From: Hutsoniella sourekii ATCC 700629
GTDB lineage: Bacteria > Bacillota > Bacilli > Lactobacillales > Aerococcaceae
Direction: 5' to 3'
DNA: 64,000 bases
Assembly (NCBI RefSeq): GCF_000518205.1
Contig: NZ_JADD01000009.1
Location: 1-64,000, forward strand
The notes beneath the pieces were generated by a model. That model made no database searches. It saw only the letters and a program-made list of their open reading frames with translations, and was not told where the DNA came from. The translations under genes and the position numbers were made by a program. Below are positions 57,658 through 64,000 of the stretch, piece by piece; position 1 is the first letter of the stretch; every line of letters begins with the position of its first letter.

Positions 57658-59226
57658 TTAATTTGTTTTGACGACTTTAAGATCGAGGATAAAGGGACAA
57701 GCTTCTAGCATGGCCTTTTGTAAGTCTTCAGTAAAGGCTTGGTCTAATTCAAAGACGGACAAGGCCGGACCATGAATCTTACTGCGTCGATTGGCCATAT
57801 GGGAGACATTTAAGTCATGCTCTTGTAAGAAGTGACTCAAACTAGCAATAGCCCCTACCCGGTCTTGGTGGGCAACCAATAAGGTCGGCTGGTCCCCACT
57901 AAACTTAATCGGATAATCATTTAATTCTTGAACTTCAATCTTACCGCCACCAATTGAAGAAGCAATCAGTTGGACATGGTTAGTCGCCCCCCATAAGTTC
58001 ACTTCTACAGTATTAGGATGATAGAAGCCTAGATTACGCTTAACAAAATGATAGGTCAGCCCCCGCTCCTCTGCCCTTGCTTCAGCTTGAGCAATATCTT
58101 CATCCTTGGTTGTATACCCTAGAACACCGGATATTAAGGCCTTGTCAGTCCCATGACCTTGGTAGGTCTCGGCAAAGGACCCCATCAAGACAAAGACCAC
58201 TTCTTCTACCTCTTCTCCCAGAAGCTGGCGAGCGACATTGCCAATTCTAACTGCACCTGCTGTATGCGAAGAAGAAGGGCCAATCATAATGGGGCCAATC
58301 ACTTCATAGGCACTCTGATAGGTTGCCTGGGTCGATTCTTCTTCTAATTGGTCTTGGCCAAAGATCTCTTCCTTGATTTGGCAGCCGGTCTTGGTACCAG
58401 CCAGACCACCGATACCTGTTTCTCTTAAGGAGGCGGGCATTTCCTGGCCAATTGCTCCCATAGCATCAATGACTTCATCGGCAGGAATGACACTTTGAAC
58501 GCCAGCCAAGGCCATATCACAAGCAGCTAAAGCCGTTAGAGCATGGAAGCCATTACGAACAATACAAGGGATCTCTACGAGACCAGCTACCGGATCACAG
58601 ACAAGGCCCAGAGAATTCTTCAAGGCCAAGGCAAAGGCTTGGCCAGATTGACTCGGACTCCCCCCTCTTAACTCTACCAAGGCTGCTGCACTCATGGCAG
58701 TAGCAGATCCAATTTCAGCTTGGCAGCCTCCGGTAGCTCCTGCAATTGAAGCTCGGTTAGCCACCACCATACCAAAGGCCGCTGCTGTAAACATCACTTG
58801 GATCAAGTCTTCCTTCTGGTAGTGGTCAGTATCATACTGCTGCACCAAGACAGCCGGTAGAATGCCAGCTGACCCAGCCGTAGGGGTCGCTACTATCCGC
58901 CCCATGGCAGCGTTAACCTCATTAACAGCCATGGCGTTGGCCAAGGCTTGTAGCGGGGTCGGGTCGATTAAGGGATCCCCCTGTTCTAAATATTGATAGA
59001 CCCGGTGGCCATCTCCTCCAGTTAAGCCGGTCTTACTCATCGCCGGCTTCAAGGTCCCTTGACGAACAGAGTCAACCATCACCTCAAACTGGTCAGCCAT
59101 CTCTTGGATCAATTGGTCGCGGCTGACGCCCCGAAGATCGATTTCACTTTGGATCATTAATTCTGATATCGGGGTCTGCTTTTCTTCAGCAAGTTTAATT
59201 AAGGCTTCTAAACTTGTAAAAGACAT
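57658..59226 (-). CDS. L-serine dehydratase, fused alpha-beta chain
   Basis: The 522-residue protein carries the SdaAA-type alpha domain first (about 1-290: ALIKLAEEKQTPISELMIQS, GRIVATPTAGSAGILPAVL, GATGGCQAEIGSATAMSAAA, SLGLVCDPVAGLVEIPCIVRN, with Cys ligands for the iron-sulfur cluster, and GLAGTKTGCQIKEEIFG). The SdaAB-type beta domain follows (about 300-440: SAYEVIGPIMIGPSSSHTAG, GHGTDKALISGVLG), ending in an ACT domain (LLVAHQDRVGAIASLSHFLQ). E. coli SdaA has beta before alpha; Bacillus has two separate chains. So this order is unusual. It deaminates serine to pyruvate. Confidence 0.88.
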   Translation of the reverse strand: MSFTSLEALIKLAEEKQTPISELMIQSEIDLRGVSRDQLIQEMADQFEVMVDSVRQGTLKPAMSKTGLTGGDGHRVYQYLEQGDPLIDPTPLQALANAMAVNEVNAAMGRIVATPTAGSAGILPAVLVQQYDTDHYQKEDLIQVMFTAAAFGMVVANRASIAGATGGCQAEIGSATAMSAAALVELRGGSPSQSGQAFALALKNSLGLVCDPVAGLVEIPCIVRNGFHALTALAACDMALAGVQSVIPADEVIDAMGAIGQEMPASLRETGIGGLAGTKTGCQIKEEIFGQDQLEEESTQATYQSAYEVIGPIMIGPSSSHTAGAVRIGNVARQLLGEEVEEVVFVLMGSFAETYQGHGTDKALISGVLGYTTKDEDIAQAEARAEERGLTYHFVKRNLGFYHPNTVEVNLWGATNHVQLIASSIGGGKIEVQELNDYPIKFSGDQPTLLVAHQDRVGAIASLSHFLQEHDLNVSHMANRRSKIHGPALSVFELDQAFTEDLQKAMLEACPFILDLKVVKTN

Positions 59227-59406
59227 TTACTCACTCCGTTCTCTTGGATCATTTCTCACTGACTGCTTCTTCATTCTAGCATGCCATTTCCATGACTGCA
59301 ATCAATTGATCACCCGGTCTTAATGGCTCTGAATTGGCTATCTGATCGATTTGTTTTATAATAAGAGTCGTTAGTATTTCAGTAAGTATTTATAGGAGGT
59401 AATTTG

Positions 59407-61107
59407 ATGTCATTTGATGGATTTTTTACAAGAGGGGTCGTCCATGAATTACAGGACCTCGTTGGTGGCCGTATCAATAAGATCTTCCAACCTTATGAAC
59501 AAGACCTCCATCTCGTCATTCGCAGACAAAGGCAGAATTTCCGCCTCAATGCGTCGATTCATCCCCAATACTACCGCTTGCACCTCAGCCAGGAACGTCC
59601 CAATAATCCGATTGAACCCTATATGTTCTGTATGGTCTTACGCAAGCATATCGAAGGAGCCACGATTCAGGCCATTCGCCAAGTGGATAATGACCGAATC
59701 ATCGTGATCGATTTATCTGGAACTGATGAATTAGGCGACCGTCAAAATTATCAACTCATCTTTGAGCTGATGGGACGCCATAGTAACATCCTCTTGATCA
59801 ACCATCCTAGTCAAACGATCATTGACTGTATGAAGCATGTGCCGGCTTATATGAATTCCTACCGTAGCCTCCATCCAGGCGCAGACTACCTGCGGCCACC
59901 CCTTCAGGAAGGCCAAGTCAATCTTTTTGACCTAGACTTTATCCAGCTAAGCGACTGGGCCAATCAGCACCAGGAAGACTTGTTAGCTGGACAAGCCGGC
60001 CGGTTGGTCCAAGGTCTCAGCCGCTTAGGAGCACAGGAGATCGGCTACCAGATAAAGCAAGGGCAATCGGCCTTTCAAGCCCTAGATCGTCTAATGAAGG
60101 CCTGCCAGGAACCTCAAGCCAGCCTTATTCAGACTGACAAGAATGTCTTCTTCTACCTACTGCCCTTGGAACACTTTAAGGGGCAGATTCAGTCCTACGA
60201 GAGCTTGAGCCAACTGGTCGAGGCTTATTTTCAAGAGAAAGTTCGCTTTGACCGGATCAAGCAAGTTTCAGGTGACTTGACCCAACAAGTTCAGCAACTG
60301 ATTACCAAGCGCCAACATAAACTTAAGAACCTAGCCAAGGACCGGCTAACAGCAGCCAAGGCCCCTACTTACCAACTCTATGGTGAGCTCTTAAGCGCTT
60401 ATGCCTACCAAGTCCCTAAAGGGAGCCAAGAAGTCCGTCTTGCTAATTATTACCAAGACAATCAAGAAGTTACCATTCCTCTGGATCCTCGTTTATCAGC
60501 TATTGACAATAGCCAGGCCTACTTCAAGAAGTACAGCAAGTACCGGGATTCCCTTAAGTATATCGACCGAGAAGAAGCCAAGGGGCAAGCAGAGATTGAC
60601 TATCTGGAAGGCATCTTGGTCCAACTGGCCAATGCTGATATTGAAGACTTGCCAGATATCAAGCATGAACTCATTGACCAAGGCTTCATTCGTTCCAAGA
60701 AAGACCAGAAGAAGAAGCGAAGCAAGTCTAAGTCCAAGCCACGTCAGTTCCAATCAAGTGATGGCAGCTTGATCTTGGTCGGACGTAACAATCAACAAAA
60801 TGACCAACTATCCATGAAGTCAGCCAATAAAAATCACTGGTGGCTCCACACCAAGAATATTCCTGGCTCCCACGTGATCATTCAAGATAGTCATCCCAGC
60901 CAAGAAACCTTTATCCAAGCAGCCCAGCTGGCAGCCTATTACTCCAAGTCGCAACAATCGGCTAATGTGCCCGTCGACACTGTTCAAGTCAAGCACTTAC
61001 GTAAGCCTAATGGCGCTAAGCCTGGCTATGTGATCTATGAAGGACAAGAGACCCTCTATGTCACACCTGAAGCCAGCCTAGTTCAAGCACTAGCCATCCA
61101 AAAATAA
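59407..61107 (+). CDS. rqcH: Rqc2 homologue RqcH (NFACT family)
   Basis: The ATG after GGAGGTAATTTG gives 566 residues. NFACT-N domain: MSFDGFFTRGVVHELQDLVG, GGRINKIFQPYEQDLHLVIR, RLHLSQERPNNPIEPYMFCM (nearby run), VLRKHIEGATI and ELMGRHSNILLI. It is followed by the coiled-coil region (about 280-410) and NFACT-R domain: SDGSLILVGRNNQQNDQLS, NHWWLHTKNIPGSHVIIQDS. It recruits tRNA-Ala to add alanine tails to nascent chains on stalled 50S subunits. Older annotation is fibronectin-binding protein FbpA. It is monocistronic with a strong terminator. Confidence 0.93.
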   Translation: MSFDGFFTRGVVHELQDLVGGRINKIFQPYEQDLHLVIRRQRQNFRLNASIHPQYYRLHLSQERPNNPIEPYMFCMVLRKHIEGATIQAIRQVDNDRIIVIDLSGTDELGDRQNYQLIFELMGRHSNILLINHPSQTIIDCMKHVPAYMNSYRSLHPGADYLRPPLQEGQVNLFDLDFIQLSDWANQHQEDLLAGQAGRLVQGLSRLGAQEIGYQIKQGQSAFQALDRLMKACQEPQASLIQTDKNVFFYLLPLEHFKGQIQSYESLSQLVEAYFQEKVRFDRIKQVSGDLTQQVQQLITKRQHKLKNLAKDRLTAAKAPTYQLYGELLSAYAYQVPKGSQEVRLANYYQDNQEVTIPLDPRLSAIDNSQAYFKKYSKYRDSLKYIDREEAKGQAEIDYLEGILVQLANADIEDLPDIKHELIDQGFIRSKKDQKKKRSKSKSKPRQFQSSDGSLILVGRNNQQNDQLSMKSANKNHWWLHTKNIPGSHVIIQDSHPSQETFIQAAQLAAYYSKSQQSANVPVDTVQVKHLRKPNGAKPGYVIYEGQETLYVTPEASLVQALAIQK

Positions 61108-61112
61108 TAGCA

Positions 61113-61157
61113 AGAAGCCCCAGCCAAAATCAGGTGATTTCGGCTGGGGCCCTTTTA
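61113..61157. terminator. Convergent terminator, rqcH and ppaC
   Basis: GCCCCAGCC/GGCTGGGGC perfect stem, loop with further pairing, CCTTTTAAT on the plus strand. Confidence 0.85.
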
Positions 61158-61177
61158 ATATTCACGATACTAGCTTA

Positions 61178-62110
61178 TTAAGCTTGGTCAAATCGCTCTT
61201 GAAGTGGGGGAACAATTTGTTTCTTACGTGAGACAATGCCTGGTAATTCCAAGCGGTGGTTAACTAGAGATTGGCCAAAGGCTTCGGCAGCTAATTCAGT
61301 CTGCTTACCAGATACAAAGGCAAATGAATCGTTATCCAAGATATTAGTGATCACTAAGACAAATAAGTCTAATTCATCCGTCGCGATATCCTTATCCATC
61401 TCTTGGAGAAGGATAGATTCACGCAAGATAATATCAGAGAAATCAACAGTATTGACTTGGCCGATACGAATCTTGGCTCCATTCATATCAAAGTCCTTGC
61501 TGTCAGATTCCATCAAGTCCCGGTCGGACTTGTCGGCGATATTGGTTCCGGCCTTCAACATCTCAAGACCATAACTTTCCAAATCAACGCCAGCTGTTTC
61601 AGCTAATTGATCAGCAATTTCCCGGTCTTCAGCGGTGGCAGTTGGCGACTTGAATAAGAGGGTATCTGAGATAATCGCTGACAGCATGATACCTGCTACC
61701 TTAGGATCGATAGCTAGACCGGCTTCGCGGTATAACTTGAATAAGACACTCGCCGTTGAGCCAATCGGTTCACAACGATAATAAAGCGGTTGGGCAGTCT
61801 CAAAACCAGCAATCCGGTGGTGGTCCACCACATAATCAACCGTAACTTCTTGAATATCAGCAACGGATTGTTGGGGTTCATTGTGGTCGACTAGGGCTAC
61901 CCGGTCCGTTTGATCAGCCACTGATTCAACGACCCGTGGGGCTTCAAAGCCAAAGTATTCCAAGGCATAAGCCGTCTCATCATTGGGACTTCCCAATGCA
62001 ACCGCTTCTGCCTCCTTACCTTGTAGATTCAAATAAGCCGCAAAGGCAATAGCTGAGCCGATGGCATCCGTGTCCGGATTTTTGTGGCCAAAAACTAAAT
62101 ATTTTGTCAT
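61178..62110 (-). CDS. ppaC: Manganese-dependent inorganic pyrophosphatase (family II)
   Basis: The 310-residue DHH-family protein has YLVFGHKNPDTDAIGSAIAF with His and Asp metal ligands, VALVDHNEPQQSVADI, DYVVDHHRIAGFETA (DHH), and a C-terminal DHHA2 domain (about 195-305) ending LPGIVSRKKQIVPPLQ with the Ser-Arg-Lys-Lys substrate-binding motif. It hydrolyses pyrophosphate in the cytosol, making biosynthetic reactions irreversible. The ribosome site AAAGGAGGAGTTAAT is strong. Confidence 0.96.
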   Translation of the reverse strand: MTKYLVFGHKNPDTDAIGSAIAFAAYLNLQGKEAEAVALGSPNDETAYALEYFGFEAPRVVESVADQTDRVALVDHNEPQQSVADIQEVTVDYVVDHHRIAGFETAQPLYYRCEPIGSTASVLFKLYREAGLAIDPKVAGIMLSAIISDTLLFKSPTATAEDREIADQLAETAGVDLESYGLEMLKAGTNIADKSDRDLMESDSKDFDMNGAKIRIGQVNTVDFSDIILRESILLQEMDKDIATDELDLFVLVITNILDNDSFAFVSGKQTELAAEAFGQSLVNHRLELPGIVSRKKQIVPPLQERFDQA

Positions 62111-62170
62111 ATTAACTCCTCCTTTAAGCTTCTCTTAGTGTATCATTTTTCTGTCTAAAGTTAAATTGAA

Positions 62171-64000
62171 TTATTTACCAGCTTTAGCGGCTGCTAACTG
62201 GGACAGGCGGTCCGGATAAATGGCCAGGACCTGACCCAACCCTTCAAGAGCTGGCAAGGAATTACCATTACTTAAGCGTTCAGTAATTGGAACTTCAGTG
62301 GAGCTGAAGCGAGCTACCTGGCCACTCTCAGTCATGATAGCTAGGTCCTGACTGCCTTCATTCAGGGCTAGGCCATCTAAGACCCGGTGTGGATCATTCT
62401 TACGGTCTTTGTATAAGAGGATTCCGCGACTGGCCCGAGCGGCTTGGCCGATAATCTCACTGTCAAAACGTTTAACTAAGCCATGCTGAGAGACCACCAT
62501 CATCTGTGGTCGGCTGGCCTCTAGGTCAATTAGTCCCGCCAAGCGTAATTGATCCCCTTCCTTGAGATTGATGGCGACAACCCCTTGGGCCCTGAGGCCA
62601 TAGTTAGAGACTTCATCCAAGGAATAGCGCAAACTGTATGACCGTTGGGTGACTAGTCCAATCTCGTAAGGATGGTCTTGTTTGATGAGATGGGCTACCA
62701 ATAATTCATCATCGTCAAACTTGAACTTCATGGCCATAGCCGTTCGGGTCTTATAGGAGCGATAAGTCACAAATTCACTTAATGAGGTCTTTTTAATCAT
62801 GCCTAGACGGGTAATTAGGACCACCTGCATGGACTCTGAATAGTCAGGATTTACCTGATCATCTAGACCATATAAGGCTGGGAAGGCAGCAATCATTTGC
62901 TCTCCTTCAGCCAGCTGATAACTTTGTGACAAGTGAGTGCCTAAGTCCTTCCAGCGGGCTTCTGGAATCTCATGCACAGGCAGATGGATATAATTCCCCT
63001 TGCTAGTAATCAAAATCAGAGCCTGGTGGGTGTCCATACTTTGGATAAAAAGTGGATAATCCAAGTCGCGGCAACCAAACTCACTTGCTTCACTGGACCC
63101 GTAAGACCTTAGACTGACCCGCTTAATATAGCCTTCCTTGGTGACACCAACCATCACTTCTTCTTGAGGAATCAGGAGACTGGTATCTATTTCGATTGCT
63201 TCGACTTGGGCTTCCACTTGAGTGAGCCGATCACTGTGATATTTCTTCTTAATCACTTGCAATTCTTGCTGGATGGTCTGGTTGAGTATTTGCTTGTTGG
63301 CCAAGATATTCTGGTAGTGAAGAATGTTCTCGTTTAATTCCAGACGTTCTTCCTGGAGCTTGACAATATCTGTATTAGTCAAGCGGTATAGCTGTAAGGA
63401 GACAATCGCTTCGGCCTGGTCCTGACTAAAGTCAAAGCGGGCCACCAAGTTATCCTTGGCATCTTGCTTGCTATTGCTTTGCCGGATGGTGGCAATAACT
63501 TCATCCAAGATTGAGACCATCCGAATCAAACCATCTACAATATGAAGTCTGGCTTGGTCTGAGGCTAGCTTGTGCTGGGTCCGTCGGGTCACTACTTCCT
63601 GGCGGTGTTGGATGTAAGCTTCCAACATCAAGCCCAGACTCGCTTGAACCGGTCGGTTGTTATGAATAGCAACCATGTTGAAGTTATAATTGGTCTGCAA
63701 GTCAGTATTCTTCAAAAGATAATTCAAAATTCCTTCAGGATCCGCCTCGCGCTTGAGTTCGATAACTAGACGAACCCCATTGATATCGGATTCATCCCGG
63801 ACTTCAACAATCCCTTCGACCTTGTTTTGAAGGCGGATATCGTCAATCTTTTGGATTAATTTGGACTTGTTGACTTCATATGGGAGTTCGGTAGCGACAA
63901 TTTGGTGTTTGCCGCCGCGGAGTTTTTCGATCTCGGTCCGACTTCTAACAACTACCTTCCCATGACCGGTCCGGTAGACTTCTTCAAGGTCTTCGGCACC
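62171..64000 (-). CDS. parC: DNA topoisomerase IV subunit A (5' end outside window)
   Basis: The frame runs from the window edge to a stop at 62171, about 610 codons of ParC. Present are LQTNYNFNMVAIHNNRPVQA (NYNFNMVAI distinguishes ParC from GyrA), MLEAYIQHRQEVVTRRTQHK, then the C-terminal beta-pinwheel repeats (RVSLRSYGSSEASEFG, ITRLGMIKKTSLSEF, VTQRSYSLRYSLDEVSNYGL, VSQHGLVKRFDSEI). The active-site Tyr and quinolone-determining region lie beyond the window. With ParE it decatenates daughter chromosomes. Confidence 0.93.
   Translation of the reverse strand, partial: GAEDLEEVYRTGHGKVVVRSRTEIEKLRGGKHQIVATELPYEVNKSKLIQKIDDIRLQNKVEGIVEVRDESDINGVRLVIELKREADPEGILNYLLKNTDLQTNYNFNMVAIHNNRPVQASLGLMLEAYIQHRQEVVTRRTQHKLASDQARLHIVDGLIRMVSILDEVIATIRQSNSKQDAKDNLVARFDFSQDQAEAIVSLQLYRLTNTDIVKLQEERLELNENILHYQNILANKQILNQTIQQELQVIKKKYHSDRLTQVEAQVEAIEIDTSLLIPQEEVMVGVTKEGYIKRVSLRSYGSSEASEFGCRDLDYPLFIQSMDTHQALILITSKGNYIHLPVHEIPEARWKDLGTHLSQSYQLAEGEQMIAAFPALYGLDDQVNPDYSESMQVVLITRLGMIKKTSLSEFVTYRSYKTRTAMAMKFKFDDDELLVAHLIKQDHPYEIGLVTQRSYSLRYSLDEVSNYGLRAQGVVAINLKEGDQLRLAGLIDLEASRPQMMVVSQHGLVKRFDSEIIGQAARASRGILLYKDRKNDPHRVLDGLALNEGSQDLAIMTESGQVARFSSTEVPITERLSNGNSLPALEGLGQVLAIYPDRLSQLAAAKAGK

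Noticed and set aside
60401..60772. 123-codon frame inside rqcH
   Set aside because: Out-of-frame shadow of the coiled-coil region of RqcH, without a ribosome site.
1..64000. CRISPR arrays
   Set aside because: No regularly spaced repeats of 20-40 bp were seen on either strand and no cas genes are present.

Overview
This window looks like a chromosomal segment of a low-to-moderate GC Gram-positive coccus of the Lactobacillales, most likely family Aerococcaceae (Aerococcus or Facklamia relatives). That placement is inference. It rests on strong AGGAGG-type ribosome binding sites, Met T-box control, a PTS sucrose operon with a LacI-type regulator, an Rgg-type regulator, a pyruvate carboxylase, a TrpXYZ-like transporter and ParC of Firmicutes type. 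No rRNA or other decisive marker is present.

Layout. Positions 1-11,400 are an accessory zone. It holds an IS30-family transposase tail, a MazEF module, a serine resolvase with a candidate res site, an ISL3-family element, a decayed IS1182-family element with a separate stray end, the FloA/NfeD operon, a secreted DUF6612-like protein and a 302-bp MITE-like element that carries a branched RNA-like fold. It ends with an unusual module: a tyrosine-recombinase-fold protein that appears to have lost its catalytic residues, an overlapping small HTH protein, and a strongly promoted structured non-coding RNA of about 400 nt with a nested terminator.

From 11.4 kb on, most of the window is core or niche metabolism, mostly on the minus strand: protocatechuate 3,4-dioxygenase (pcaHG), an acetyltransferase, an ion permease, and the sucrose regulon scrK-scrB-scrA plus scrR with a cre/operator region. 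Next come a gamma-glutamyl/pyroglutamate cluster (pcp, DUF969/DUF979, ggt, an Rgg regulator), hpt, and a Met T-box controlling a MetE-like enzyme and a cyclase. After these come PPK2, an HDAC-like hydrolase overlapping a hydantoinase/oxoprolinase-like gene, a hybrid AbrB-RelE toxin-antitoxin pair and tRNA-Lys(CTT).

The last 27 kb hold an FMN-binding/PAS protein, an MFS exporter, a fructosamine-kinase-like protein, a heterodimeric ABC exporter with its TetR regulator, a Nudix hydrolase, a CapA lipoprotein, pyruvate carboxylase, a membrane-anchored nuclease, an orphan EIIB, an AraC regulator, yebC, a probable tryptophan ABC transporter behind a leader peptide with two Trp codons, a fused L-serine dehydratase, rqcH, ppaC and the 5'-truncated parC.

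The most unusual items are the dead-recombinase/HTH/ncRNA module (9.4-11.4 kb), the branched fold found in two copies with apparent compensatory changes (9,223-9,366 and 53,620-53,734), and the tryptophan leader-peptide attenuator (57.37-57.64 kb). All family assignments were made by eye from protein motifs; no database search was run.
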